A DNA stretch of 64,000 bases from assembly GCF_029846175.1 (NCBI RefSeq), contig NZ_JARWAC010000022.1, positions 1 to 64,000 on the forward strand, in the 5' to 3' direction. Shown here piece by piece: positions 52,175 through 60,898 of the stretch (position 1 is the first letter of the stretch; every line of letters begins with the position of its first letter). The stretch comes from Sphaerisporangium sp. TRM90804 (GTDB lineage: Bacteria; Actinomycetota; Actinomycetes; Streptosporangiales; Streptosporangiaceae). The translations under genes and the position numbers were made by a program. The notes below the pieces were generated by a model. That model saw nothing but the letters and a program-made list of their open reading frames with translations. It did no database searches and had not been told where the DNA came from.

Positions 52175-52849
52175 ATGCCTTTGACATCCACCGCGCGGCT
52201 GGCGGTCGACGATGCCTTCGCCCGGCGCCAGGGAGCGGGGCGGCGGCTGGCCGAGGACTCCGAGCTCATCTCGCGCGCCTGCCGCGACATGGCGGCCCGG
52301 TTTCATCGCGGCGGCAAGCTCATCGTGTTCGGCAGCGGCGGCGCCGGCACGGACGCGTCGCACATCGCCGTGGAGTTCATGCATCCGGTCATCGTCGGCA
52401 AGCGGGCGCTTCCCTCCATCGCGCTGAGCAACGACGTGTCCACGGTCACCGGGGTGGGCGCCAGGAACGGGCTCGCCGAGGCCTTCGCCCACCAGGTCCG
52501 TCACTGGGCCGGCCCCGGCGACATGGCGCTCGGCGTCTCACCGGACGGGCGGTGCGCCACCGTCCTGCGCGGGCTGGAACAGGCCCATGAGCTGGGCCTG
52601 TTCACCCTGGCGCTCGTCGGCGGCGACGGAGGGCCGATCGCCGGCAGCGCCGCCGTGGACCACGTGCTCGTCGCCGGCTCCGCCGACCCGGCCGTCGTCA
52701 AGGAGATCCACGTGACCGCCTACCACGTCCTGTGGGAGCTGGTCCACGTCTTCCACGCCCAGTACGCCGTGCACGGCGAGCCGGCCCCGGCCGGCGTCCA
52801 CGAAGGGGCCGGCGCGAGCGGCCCGGCGCGCCCGGAGGCGGACCGATGA
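52175..52849 (+). CDS. SIS-domain protein (phosphoheptose isomerase-like), first copy
   Basis: 224 aa. GGAG at 52164 fits the ATG at 52175 (7 bases) better than the GTG at 52169. SIS (sugar isomerase) motifs: LIVFGSGGAGTDASHIAVEFMHP, ALSNDVSTVTG, and the C-terminal TAYHVLWELVH. It resembles the GmhA-like SIS proteins that accompany actinobacterial group 1h hydrogenases. Compared with the second SIS gene it lacks the Ser-rich STSGGSGN sugar-phosphate loop (VSPDGRCA instead). Role in hydrogenase assembly unproven. Confidence 0.8.
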   Translation: MPLTSTARLAVDDAFARRQGAGRRLAEDSELISRACRDMAARFHRGGKLIVFGSGGAGTDASHIAVEFMHPVIVGKRALPSIALSNDVSTVTGVGARNGLAEAFAHQVRHWAGPGDMALGVSPDGRCATVLRGLEQAHELGLFTLALVGGDGGPIAGSAAVDHVLVAGSADPAVVKEIHVTAYHVLWELVHVFHAQYAVHGEPAPAGVHEGAGASGPARPEADR

Positions 52850-53124
52850 GCGTGGGCCGCGCCGAGGGGGCGCACGGCGGGCCCGGCGCGGGGCGGGGCA
52901 CGCCGCCGGCGCGCGAGAGCTGCGTCACCTGCTCGGACGAGGCGTGGCCGGCCCTGGTCGTGCGGTGCCTGGAGCAGGACCTCGCGGTCGTCGACCTCGG
53001 CGGCGTCCGGCGGGAGGTGAGCGTCGCGCTGGTCGACGCGGCACCGGGGGACACGGTCCTCGTCCACGCCATGGAGGCCATCGCGGTGCTCGCGCGAAGG
53101 GGCGGGGACGATGGGACGGGCTGA
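52846..53124 (+). CDS. HypC/HupF-like protein, non-canonical N-terminus
   Basis: 92 aa, ATGA overlap with the SIS gene. The HypC-type beta-barrel is seen in CVTCSDEAWPALVV, VDLGGVRREVSVALVD and GDTVLVHAMEAIAVL. The essential Cys of HypC normally follows the start Met, but here the first Cys is at about residue 26 after a Gly-rich disordered stretch. The canonical HypC is encoded at 61239. This copy may be an accessory chaperone specific to this hydrogenase. Confidence 0.75.
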   Translation: MSVGRAEGAHGGPGAGRGTPPARESCVTCSDEAWPALVVRCLEQDLAVVDLGGVRREVSVALVDAAPGDTVLVHAMEAIAVLARRGGDDGTG

Positions 53125-53773
53125 GGAGGCGCCGTCGCCCGAGGGGATACGGCGGCTGTACCCCTTCCTGCACGGCGGGCACGTGCCGGTCGAGGTCGAC
53201 GGGTCCACCGCGGTCAAGGTCGCCGAGATCGTCGCGCTGCGCGAGCGCGTGGCGGAGCTGTACGCCGACCGGCTGGCGGAGTGCGCCGAGGCCATGGCCG
53301 GCGCGTTCGCGGCCGGGGGCCGGCTGTTCACCTTCGGCAACGGCGGCAGCAGCACCGACGCCCAGCAGGTCGCCACCACCTTCCTGAACCCCTGGTACGG
53401 ACGGCCGCTGCCGGCCCTGTCGCTGACCTCGGACGTCGCGGTGGTGACGGCGCTGTCCAACGACGCGGGCTTCGAGGTGGTGTTCGCCCGGCAGCTCGCG
53501 GCCCTCGGCCGGGCCGGGGACATCGCGTTCGGCCTGTCCACCAGCGGCGGCTCGGGCAACCTCGTCCAGGCCCTGGAGGAGGCGTCCCGCAGGGACATGC
53601 TGACCGTCGGCCTGGCCGGCCACCTGGGCGGCAGGTTCGCCGAGCTGCGCGAGCGGGGCGTGCTGGACTTCCTGTTCGTCATCCCGTCGTCGTCGGTGCA
53701 CCGCATCCAGGAGGCCCAGACGACGGCGTACCACGTGCTGTGGGAGCTGACCCAGCACGCGCTCGGGCCCTAG
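53111..53773 (+). CDS. SIS-domain protein (GmhA-like), second copy
   Basis: 220 aa. It overlaps the HypC-like gene by 14 bases. SIS signatures are complete: LFTFGNGGSSTDAQQVAT, LTSDVAVVTALSNDAGFE, and LSTSGGSGNLVQALEEA (the sugar-phosphate loop). The C-terminal TTAYHVLWEL matches the first copy. It is most similar to D-sedoheptulose-7-phosphate isomerase. The position just before the hydrogenase structural genes repeats that of group 1h clusters in other actinobacteria. No heptose pathway gene is near. Confidence 0.8.
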   Translation: MGRAEEAPSPEGIRRLYPFLHGGHVPVEVDGSTAVKVAEIVALRERVAELYADRLAECAEAMAGAFAAGGRLFTFGNGGSSTDAQQVATTFLNPWYGRPLPALSLTSDVAVVTALSNDAGFEVVFARQLAALGRAGDIAFGLSTSGGSGNLVQALEEASRRDMLTVGLAGHLGGRFAELRERGVLDFLFVIPSSSVHRIQEAQTTAYHVLWELTQHALGP

Positions 53774-53844
53774 CCGGGCCCGGCGGAAACGAGGGAGGGA
53801 GTGGGACCGGGGGGATCGACACCGACCAGGAGCGGGGGACGGAC

Positions 53845-54921
53845 ATGGCGGCAACAACGGACACGGCGAGCGCCGAGGTGCGCGATCGCGACGACCTTCT
53901 CGTCCACATACTCTGGATCAACGCCGGGCTGAGCTGCGACGGCGACTCCGTCGCGCTCACCGCCGCGACCCAGCCGAGCATCGAGGACATCATCCTCGGC
54001 GTGTTCCCCGGCCTGCCCAAGGTCGAGGTGCACTGGCCGCTGCTCGACTTCCACAGCGGCCCCATGCAGGGCGCCGACGCCATGATCGAGTGGTACTACC
54101 TGGCGGCGCGCGGCGGGCTCGACCCGTTCGTGCTGGTCGTCGAGGGCTCGGTGCCCAACGAGTCGATCAAGCGTGAGGGCTACTGGTCGGGGTTCGGCAA
54201 CAACCCCGACACCGGCCAGCCGATGACGCTCCCCGAGTGGCTGGACCGGCTGGCGCCCCAGGCCACCGCCGTGGTCGCCGCGGGCACCTGCGCCACGTAC
54301 GGCGGCATCCACGCCATGGCCGGCAACCCGACCGGCTGCATGGGCGTGGCCGACTACCTGGGCTGGGACTGGCGTTCCAAGGCGGGGCTGCCGATCGTCA
54401 ACGTGCCCGGATGCCCCGTGCAGCCCGACAACATGTCGGAGACCCTGCTCTACCTGCTGTTCCAGCTCAACGGGCAGGCCCCGATGATCCCGCTGGACGA
54501 GGCGCTGCGCCCGACCTGGCTGTTCGGCCAGACCGTCCACGAGGGCTGCGACCGCGCCGGGTACTACGAGCAGGGCCAGTTCGCCGTCGAGTACGGCTCT
54601 CCCACGTGCCTGGTCAAGATCGGGTGCTGGGGGCCGGTGGTCAAGTGCAACGTCCCCAAGCGGGGGTGGATGAACGGCGTCGGCGGCTGCCCCAACGTCG
54701 GCGGCATCTGCATCGCCTGCACGATGCCCGGCTTCCCCGACAAGTTCATGCCGTTCATGGACGAGCCTCCCGGAGCCCGCTTCTCCACCACGATCAGCAC
54801 CGTCTACGGCGGCGTGGTGCGCAGGCTGCGCGACATCACCGTCAAGACGGTGGACAAGGAGCCGAAGTGGCACGCCAGGGGCCGCGCCCTGCTCACCGGA
54901 TACAAGGCGCCCTGGAGCTGA
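53845..54921 (+). CDS. hhyS: Group 1h [NiFe] hydrogenase small subunit
   Basis: 358 aa. It carries the electron-relay Fe-S clusters. ILWINAGLSCDGDSVALT provides a Cys and neighbouring Asp at the proximal-cluster site, the Cys/Asp type known from actinobacterial (group 1h) hydrogenases. Further ligands are GTCATYGG, GCPVQP, HEGCDRAGYYEQG, TCLVKIGCWGPVVKC and CIACTMPGFPD. There is no Tat signal, so the enzyme is cytoplasmic-side. GGGGGAC precedes the ATG. With HhyL it oxidises trace H2 to feed respiration during starvation. Confidence 0.93.
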   Translation: MAATTDTASAEVRDRDDLLVHILWINAGLSCDGDSVALTAATQPSIEDIILGVFPGLPKVEVHWPLLDFHSGPMQGADAMIEWYYLAARGGLDPFVLVVEGSVPNESIKREGYWSGFGNNPDTGQPMTLPEWLDRLAPQATAVVAAGTCATYGGIHAMAGNPTGCMGVADYLGWDWRSKAGLPIVNVPGCPVQPDNMSETLLYLLFQLNGQAPMIPLDEALRPTWLFGQTVHEGCDRAGYYEQGQFAVEYGSPTCLVKIGCWGPVVKCNVPKRGWMNGVGGCPNVGGICIACTMPGFPDKFMPFMDEPPGARFSTTISTVYGGVVRRLRDITVKTVDKEPKWHARGRALLTGYKAPWS

Positions 54922-54939
54922 GATGGAGACGGAGCAGAG

Positions 54940-56730
54940 ATGACGACCGCACGACGAGGCGACGAGAAGCGCGACCTGGTGGAGATGGCGTGGGATCCCA
55001 TCACGCGGATCGTCGGCAGCCTGGGCATCTACGCGAAGATCGACTTCGCCGGGAAGGAGGTGGTGGAGTGCCACAGCACCTCCTCCATCTTCCGCGGCTA
55101 CAGCATCTTCATGAAGGGCAAGGACCCGCGCGACGCCCACTTCATCACGAGCCGCATCTGCGGCATCTGCGGTGACAACCACGCCACCTGCTCGGTGTAC
55201 GCGCAGAACATGGCGTACGGCGTGCGGCCTCCTGCGCTGGCCGAGTGGATCATCAACCTGGGCGAGTCGGCCGAGTACATGTTCGACCACAACATCTACC
55301 AGGAGAACCTGGTCGGGGTGGACTACTGCGAGCGCATGGTCCGCGAGACCAACCCGGGCGTGATGGAGCTGGCCGACCGCACCGAGAGCCCGCACGCCGG
55401 CGACCACGGCTTCCGCACCGTCGGCGACATCATGCGCTCGCTGAACCCGATGGAGGGCGAGTTCTACCGCGAGTCGCTGGTGATGAGCCGCCTCGCGCGC
55501 GAGATGTTCTGCCTGATGGAGGGCAGGCACGTGCACCCGTCCACGCTGTACCCCGGCGGGGTCGGCACGGTCGCCACGGTTCAGCTCTTCACCGACTACC
55601 TCACCCGGCTGGTGCGCTACATCGAGTGGATGAAGAAGGTCGTGCCCATGCACGACGACCTGTTCGACTTCTTCTACGACGCGCTGCCCGGCTACGAGGA
55701 GGTCGGACGCCGCCGCGTGCTGCTCGGGTGCTGGGGGAGCCTGAACAACCCCGAGCACTGCGACTTCACCTACGAGAACATGAACAGCTGGGGCCGGGAG
55801 ATGTACGTCTCGCCCGGCGTCATCGTCGACGGCCGCCTGGTCACCCGCGACCTGGTCGACATCAACCTCGGCATGCGCATCATGCTCGGCAGCTCCTACT
55901 ACGACGACTGGGAGACCCAGGAGCCGTTCGTCACCCACGACCCGCTGGGCAACCCGGTCGACATGCGGCACCCGTGGAACCAGCACACGATCCCGCGCCC
56001 GCAGAAGCGCGACTTCAAGGACAAGTACTCCTGGGTCATGTCGCCGCGCTGGTTCGACGGCGAGAACCTGCTCCCGCTGGACACCGGCGGCGGGCCCATC
56101 GCCCGGCTGTGGTCCACCGCGCTGTCGGGCAAGGTCGACATCGGCTACGTCAGGGCCACCGGCCACAGCGTGCTGATCACCCTGCCGAAGTCGGCCACCA
56201 AGCCCGAGGTGACGCTGGAGTGGAAGATCCCCGAGCGGAACGGTGAGCTGCTGTCCAACGCCCTGGAACGCAACCGGGCCCGCAGCTACTTCCAGGCCTA
56301 CGCCGCGGCGGCCGCGATGTACTTCGCCGAGCGGGGGCTGGAGGAGGTGCGCGGGGGCCGCACCCAGACCTGGGAGCCGTTCGAGGTCCCGGAGGAGGCG
56401 ATCAGCTGCGGCTTCACCGAGGCGGTGCGCGGCGTGCTGTCGCACCACATGGTGATCAGGAACGGCAGGATCGCGAACTACCACCCGTACCCTCCGACCC
56501 CGTGGAACGCCAGCGTCCGCGACAGCAATGGGACGCCCGGCCCGTACGAGGACGCCGTGCAGAACACGCCGATCTTCGAGGAGAACCCGCCGGAGACCTT
56601 CAAGGGCATCGACATCATGCGCACGGTGCGCAGCTTCGATCCCTGCCTGCCGTGCGGGGTGCACATGTACCTCGGAGACGGTCAGGAACTACGGAAGCTG
56701 CACAGTCCCCATGCCTACGACGCGACCTGA
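54940..56730 (+). CDS. hhyL: Group 1h [NiFe] hydrogenase large subunit
   Basis: 596 aa. It binds the NiFe(CN)2CO site through two Cys pairs: RICGICGDNH (L1, residues 72-81) and DPCLPCGVH (L2, about 567-575). The 21-residue tail after GVH (MYLGDGQ... to the C-terminus) is the peptide removed by the maturation protease after nickel insertion. The other family motifs fit: WDPITRIVGSLG and IFRGYSIFMKGKDPRD. It lies 18 bases after HhyS. The sequence matches the high-affinity uptake enzymes of Streptomyces and Mycobacterium. Confidence 0.95.
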   Translation: MTTARRGDEKRDLVEMAWDPITRIVGSLGIYAKIDFAGKEVVECHSTSSIFRGYSIFMKGKDPRDAHFITSRICGICGDNHATCSVYAQNMAYGVRPPALAEWIINLGESAEYMFDHNIYQENLVGVDYCERMVRETNPGVMELADRTESPHAGDHGFRTVGDIMRSLNPMEGEFYRESLVMSRLAREMFCLMEGRHVHPSTLYPGGVGTVATVQLFTDYLTRLVRYIEWMKKVVPMHDDLFDFFYDALPGYEEVGRRRVLLGCWGSLNNPEHCDFTYENMNSWGREMYVSPGVIVDGRLVTRDLVDINLGMRIMLGSSYYDDWETQEPFVTHDPLGNPVDMRHPWNQHTIPRPQKRDFKDKYSWVMSPRWFDGENLLPLDTGGGPIARLWSTALSGKVDIGYVRATGHSVLITLPKSATKPEVTLEWKIPERNGELLSNALERNRARSYFQAYAAAAAMYFAERGLEEVRGGRTQTWEPFEVPEEAISCGFTEAVRGVLSHHMVIRNGRIANYHPYPPTPWNASVRDSNGTPGPYEDAVQNTPIFEENPPETFKGIDIMRTVRSFDPCLPCGVHMYLGDGQELRKLHSPHAYDAT

Positions 56731-57394
56731 CGCGCGGGCCGGCGCCTGCCCGCCGCCCGGGGCCGCCGGGCCCGCGGACGGGGACGCCCGCGCGGGCGGG
56801 GACGGCCGCGCGGACGCCGGGCGGCCGGCGCGCGACGCCGCCGACGTGCGCGCGGTGGGCGACCGCGTGGAGGCGCTGATCGACGAGCTGGGCGCGCTCG
56901 CCGACCCGATGGCGCGGGCCCGGGCCGAGGAGCTCGTGCGGGTCATGGTGGGCCTGTACGGGGCGGGCCTCGAACGCGTCGTCGGCATCGTGGTCGAGAG
57001 CGGCGCCTCGGAGGTGCTGCACCGCCTCACCGCCGACGAGGTGGTGTCCGGCCTCCTCGTCGTGCACGACCTGCACCCCCTGACCACCGAGGAGCGGGTG
57101 CGCGCCGCGCTCGACGGCGTCCGTCCCCTGCTCGCGCGGCACGAGGGCGGGGTGGAGCTGCTCGGCGTGGACGCCGAGGGAGTCGTGCGGCTGCGCCTGT
57201 CGGGCGGCTGCGACGGCTGCGCGTCCTCGCGCGACACCGTCTCCGGCGCCGTCGAGCGGGCGATCGCCATGGCCGCGCCCGAGGTGGCGCGGGTGGAGGT
57301 GGAGGGCGTGGCCGCCGAGCCGTCCGCGCCGCTGCTGCAGATCGGGCGCCGCCCGCCCGGCCCCTGCCCGGTACCGCGGGAGGCGGGGTCATGA
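56711..57394 (+). CDS. NifU C-terminal domain protein of the hydrogenase cluster
   Basis: 227 aa. It overlaps hhyL by 20 bases. A disordered Ala/Gly/Arg-rich N-terminus (about 45 residues) leads to a helical domain, then a NifU-type domain with RLSGGCDGCASSRDTV (CxxC) and VSGAVERAIAMAAPEVARVEVEG. NifU domains carry Fe-S clusters for transfer, and this partner is conserved in group 1h hydrogenase operons. It probably delivers or carries a cluster for HhyS or for electron transfer. Confidence 0.8.
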   Translation: MPTTRPDARAGACPPPGAAGPADGDARAGGDGRADAGRPARDAADVRAVGDRVEALIDELGALADPMARARAEELVRVMVGLYGAGLERVVGIVVESGASEVLHRLTADEVVSGLLVVHDLHPLTTEERVRAALDGVRPLLARHEGGVELLGVDAEGVVRLRLSGGCDGCASSRDTVSGAVERAIAMAAPEVARVEVEGVAAEPSAPLLQIGRRPPGPCPVPREAGS

Positions 57395-58137
57395 CGGTGA
57401 AGGGGCTGAGCAGGTTCCGCGAGCCGAGCCCGGCGGGCGTGGAGCGCTGCGAGATGTGCGCCGAGCCGCTGGCCGACCGGCACGGGCACGTGGTGGACGT
57501 CGGCAGCCGCGCGCTGCTGTGCACCTGCCGCGGCTGCCACCTGCTCCTGTCGCGCGACGCGTTCACCCCGGACGGGCCCCGCGGTGCCGGCGACGCGTCC
57601 GCTCCGGCCGGGCCGCCCGTTCCGGGCGACGCGTTCGTTCCGGACGGACCGCCCGTTCCCGGCGACGCGGCCGTCCAGGGCGGGCCCGCCGGCCGGTACC
57701 GGGCGGTGCCGGAGCGGTACCTGCGCCTCCCGGCCTTCCAGCTCACGGCGGCCGACTGGGAGGAACTGCAGATCCCGGTGCGCACGGCGTTCTTCTTCCG
57801 CAACTCCGCCCTCGGCCGGTACGTCGCGTTCTACCCGAGCCCGGGCGGGGCGACCGAGTCGCTGCTGCCCGTCTCGGCCTGGGAGCGCGTGCTCGCGGCC
57901 AACCCCGCGACGGCCGAGGCGCGGCCGGACGTCGAGGCCTACCTCGTCGACCGCCGCCCCGAGGGCTTCACGTGCCACCTCGTGCCCATCGATGCCTGCT
58001 ACGAGCTGGTCGGCCTGGTCCGCCTGCACTGGAAGGGCTTCGGCGGCGGGCGGGAGGCGTGGCAGGCCATCGACGGCTTCTTCCAGGAGCTGCGCCGCCG
58101 CGCCGACGACGACGGGAAGGTGCGCGGCCATGGCTGA
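57391..58137 (+). CDS. DUF5947 family protein
   Basis: 248 aa, ATGA overlap. CEMCAEPLADRHGHVV with CTCRGCHLLL gives two CxxC pairs, likely a zinc or Fe-S site. A linker with repeats of GDAxxPxGPPVP is encoded at about 57575-57690. The C-terminal two-thirds (LQIPVRTAFFFRNSALGRYVAFYPSPGG, YLVDRRPEGFTCHLVPIDACYELVG) is the DUF5947 core. Known only as a companion of group 1h hydrogenases. The function is unknown. Confidence 0.75.
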   Translation: MTVKGLSRFREPSPAGVERCEMCAEPLADRHGHVVDVGSRALLCTCRGCHLLLSRDAFTPDGPRGAGDASAPAGPPVPGDAFVPDGPPVPGDAAVQGGPAGRYRAVPERYLRLPAFQLTAADWEELQIPVRTAFFFRNSALGRYVAFYPSPGGATESLLPVSAWERVLAANPATAEARPDVEAYLVDRRPEGFTCHLVPIDACYELVGLVRLHWKGFGGGREAWQAIDGFFQELRRRADDDGKVRGHG

Positions 58138-58762
58138 CCTGCGGTTCGAGTGCCTGGGAGTGCGCGCGGAGCAGTACTCCGTGTTCCCGACGCTGGTGTT
58201 CCGGCTCGGCCTCACCGAGCCGGACGGCGCCGCGGTGCACGCCGTCGCGCTGCACTGCCAGATCCGCATCCTGCCGCAGGCCCGGCGGTACGCCTCCGGC
58301 GAGGCGGTGCTGCTCGCCGACCTGTTCGGCGACCCGTCCCGGTGGGGGGACACCCTCAAGCCGTTCCACTTCGCCACCGTTTCGGTGATGGTCCCGCGGT
58401 TCACCGGCGCCACCGAGGTCGACCTGCCGGTGCCCTGCACCTACGACCTGGAGGTCGCCGGCGGCAAGTACCTGGCCTCGCTGGACGCCGGCGAGGTGCC
58501 GCTGCTGCTGCTCTTCAGCGGCACCGTCTTCTCCCGGCGCGGCGAGGGCTTCACCGTCCGCCAGGTGCCCTGGCACTGCGAGGCCCGCGCCGCCCTGCCG
58601 GTGGCGGTCTGGCGGGAGCTGATGGACCGCTACTTCCCGGGCGGCGGCTGGCTGCGCCTGCGCCGGGACACGCTGCGCGCGCTGCAGCGGTTCAAGTCCG
58701 GCCGTGCCCTTGCGACCTGGGACGACGTCGCCGAAGTGCTGCTCAAGGAGGCGCGGGGATGA
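58130..58762 (+). CDS. DUF6084 family protein
   Basis: 210 aa. It overlaps the DUF5947 gene by 8 bases. Beta-rich sequence (FECLGVRAEQYSVFPTLVFRL, ALHCQIRILPQARRY) ending in a helix (LRRDTLRALQRFKSGRALATW). It belongs to the DUF6084 family that accompanies hydrogenase clusters. No metal-binding motif beyond scattered Cys. The function is unknown. Confidence 0.7.
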   Translation: MADLRFECLGVRAEQYSVFPTLVFRLGLTEPDGAAVHAVALHCQIRILPQARRYASGEAVLLADLFGDPSRWGDTLKPFHFATVSVMVPRFTGATEVDLPVPCTYDLEVAGGKYLASLDAGEVPLLLLFSGTVFSRRGEGFTVRQVPWHCEARAALPVAVWRELMDRYFPGGGWLRLRRDTLRALQRFKSGRALATWDDVAEVLLKEARG

Positions 58763-60234
58763 CCATGTCGATGGACAGGGCGCGCAAGGTCGCCGACGCC
58801 GTCCTGTACGAGGGCTACCTGCTCTACCCGTACCGGGCGTCGGCCGCCAAGAACAAGGTGCGCTGGCAGTTCGGGGTGCTCGTGCCGCCGGGCTTCACCG
58901 CCACCGGGGAGCCGTCGGCGAGCGTGACCGAGTGCCTGCTGGAGGGGGCGGCCAACGCCCTGGTGCGCGTGCGGCTGCGGTTCCTGCACGTCAGCGAGCG
59001 CCGCGCGGAGAGGGCGGGGGACGGCGGGTTCGTCCAGGTCGACGAGCTGACGTGCGGCGACCGCACCTACCTGACGTTCGACGACGCCGCGCCGCGCGAG
59101 GTGGAGGTCGTCCTGTCGGTGCCCCATCTGCTGGACACCGACCGGGTCGTCCCGGTGCGCGTCCCGGGGGGACGCGTCGAGGTGCCGCTGCGCGAGCCGT
59201 CCGGGGAGGTCCGGGGGCGCGTCGTCGTCGAGCACCGCCCCCTGGACGCCGTGCTGCGTGCCACGGCCGAGGCGGCGGGGCCGCACGGCCTGCTGAGGCT
59301 GCGTATCAGGCTGGAGAACCGCACCCGGTGGGGCACCCCGCCCGGCGCCCACGGTGAACTGGGGACGGGGCGGCACAACGGCGACCACTGGGAGACCGGG
59401 CCCGGACGGCCGGAGTCGCGGGAGCGGGCGCTGCGGCACTCGCTCGTCGCCGCCCACCTGCTGATCGGGGTGACGGCGGGCGGGTTCGTCTCCCTGACCG
59501 ACCCGCCCGAGTGGGCGCGGCCCGCCGCCGAGGCGTGCGGCAACCAGAACACCTGGCCCGTGCTCGCCGGCGAGCCCGGGCAGCGGGACGTGATGCTGTC
59601 CTCGCCGATCATCCTGGAGGACCACCCGGGCATCGCCCCGGAGAGCCCCGGGCCGCTGTTCGACTCCACCGAGATCGACGAGATGCTCCACCTGCGCACG
59701 ATCACGCTCACCGAGCAGGAGAAGCGCGAGGCGCGCGCCACCGACCCCCGAGCCGCCGAGATCCTGCGGCGCGCCGAGGAGCTGCCGCCCGAGGCCCTGG
59801 AACGGCTGCACGGGACCGTCCGGCGTCTGGGCGGGCCCGCACGGGCCGAGCCCGGCGCGCCGTGGTGGGATCCCGGCGCCGACGCCGACGTGTCGCCGGA
59901 GACCGACAGCGTGACCGTCGCCGGGGTCGCGGTGGGCAGGGGCGTCCGCGTCCGCCTGAACCCGGGCCGGCGCCGCGCCGACGCCCACGACATGTTCCTC
60001 GCGGGCAGGACGGCGCGGGTCGAGGCGGTGCTGCACGACGTCGACGGAGCCTGCCACCTGGCCGTCACCCTGGAGGACGATCCAGGCGCCGACCTGCGCC
60101 GCTCCCACGGGCGCTACCTGTACTTCGCGCCGGAGGAGGTCGAGCCGCTGCCCGCAGAGCCCGCGTCCTCGGACGGGCCGCGCGGGGCGTCCTCGGACGC
60201 CGGCGTCTCGGGCGACGGGGGGAGGGAGGCGTGA
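58759..60234 (+). CDS. Uncharacterised 491-aa protein of the hydrogenase operon
   Basis: 491 aa. Its ATG overlaps the upstream stop (ATGA). The first half is beta-rich (ADAVLYEGYLLYPYRASAAK, VRWQFGVLVPPGF, VRVRLRFLHVSERRAE). A middle block has EACGNQNTWPVLAGEPGQRD, LSSPIILEDHPGIAPESPG and STEIDEMLHLRTITLTEQEK, and the end is VRLNPGRRRADAHDMFLAGRTARVE with YLYFAPEEVEPLP. No known domain is recognised. Proteins of this type occur only with group 1h clusters. Confidence 0.7.
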   Translation: MTMSMDRARKVADAVLYEGYLLYPYRASAAKNKVRWQFGVLVPPGFTATGEPSASVTECLLEGAANALVRVRLRFLHVSERRAERAGDGGFVQVDELTCGDRTYLTFDDAAPREVEVVLSVPHLLDTDRVVPVRVPGGRVEVPLREPSGEVRGRVVVEHRPLDAVLRATAEAAGPHGLLRLRIRLENRTRWGTPPGAHGELGTGRHNGDHWETGPGRPESRERALRHSLVAAHLLIGVTAGGFVSLTDPPEWARPAAEACGNQNTWPVLAGEPGQRDVMLSSPIILEDHPGIAPESPGPLFDSTEIDEMLHLRTITLTEQEKREARATDPRAAEILRRAEELPPEALERLHGTVRRLGGPARAEPGAPWWDPGADADVSPETDSVTVAGVAVGRGVRVRLNPGRRRADAHDMFLAGRTARVEAVLHDVDGACHLAVTLEDDPGADLRRSHGRYLYFAPEEVEPLPAEPASSDGPRGASSDAGVSGDGGREA

Positions 60235-60746
60235 GGATCCTGGTGGCGGGCGTGGGCAACGTCTTCCTCGGCGACGACGGCTTCGGCGTCGCGGTGGCCG
60301 AGTCGCTGGCCGCCAGGCCGCTGCCCGAGGGCGTCGTGGTCGCCGACTTCGGCATCCGGGGCGTCCACCTGGCCTACGAGCTCACCGGCGGCGGCTACGA
60401 CCTGGCCATCCTGGTCGACGCGGCCGCCCGGGGCGACCCGCCCGGGACGCTGTACGTCCTGCGGCCCTCGCCGGGCGGGGGGCCGGGCACGTTCGCCGAC
60501 GCGCACGACATGACGCCGGACGCCGTCCTCGCCCTCGCCGGCGCGCTGGGCGAGCGCGCCACCCCGGTGCTGCTGGTGGCGTGCGAGCCCGCCGACCTCT
60601 CCCCGGGCATGGAGCTCAGCCCGCCGGTCGCGGGCGCCGTCGGGCGGGCCGCCGACCTGGTGTGCGAGCTCATCGGGGAACACCTCCCAGGCCCGCCCGG
60701 GCCCGGGGACGACAGGACACGGCACGAAGTGGGGGAGCCGGCATGA
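60231..60746 (+). CDS. Hydrogenase maturation protease
   Basis: 171 aa from a GTG at 60231 overlapping the upstream TGA. RILVAGVGNVFLGDDGFGV carries the conserved nickel-sensing Glu/Asp region (GNxxxxDDGxG). VVADFGIRGVHLAYEL and ILVDAAARGDPPGTL are also typical. It should remove the C-terminal tail of HhyL once nickel is inserted. Confidence 0.9.
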   Translation: MRILVAGVGNVFLGDDGFGVAVAESLAARPLPEGVVVADFGIRGVHLAYELTGGGYDLAILVDAAARGDPPGTLYVLRPSPGGGPGTFADAHDMTPDAVLALAGALGERATPVLLVACEPADLSPGMELSPPVAGAVGRAADLVCELIGEHLPGPPGPGDDRTRHEVGEPA

Positions 60747-60844
60747 GGCGTCTGATCACCGTCGCCGCCGTGGTGACGGCCGGAGTGATGATCTACCAGT
60801 CCATTCCCGACCTCAAGCGGTACCTGGCGATCCGCCGCATGTGA
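60743..60844 (+). CDS. 33-aa membrane peptide (DUF6893-like)
   Basis: Thirty-three codons starting ATG at 60743, overlapping the protease gene (ATGA): MRRLITVAAVVTAGVMI then YQSIPDLKRYLAIRRM. A single membrane helix with a positively charged C-terminus, similar to the small proteins seen beside hydrogenase maturation genes in actinobacteria. Conservation of size, overlap and codon bias argues for a real gene. It may tether a hydrogenase component to the membrane. Confidence 0.7.
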   Translation: MRRLITVAAVVTAGVMIYQSIPDLKRYLAIRRM

Positions 60845-60898
60845 CGCGGGCCGCCGAGACGTGAAGCCGACCGAACGACGAACAGGGGAGAAGGAGAA

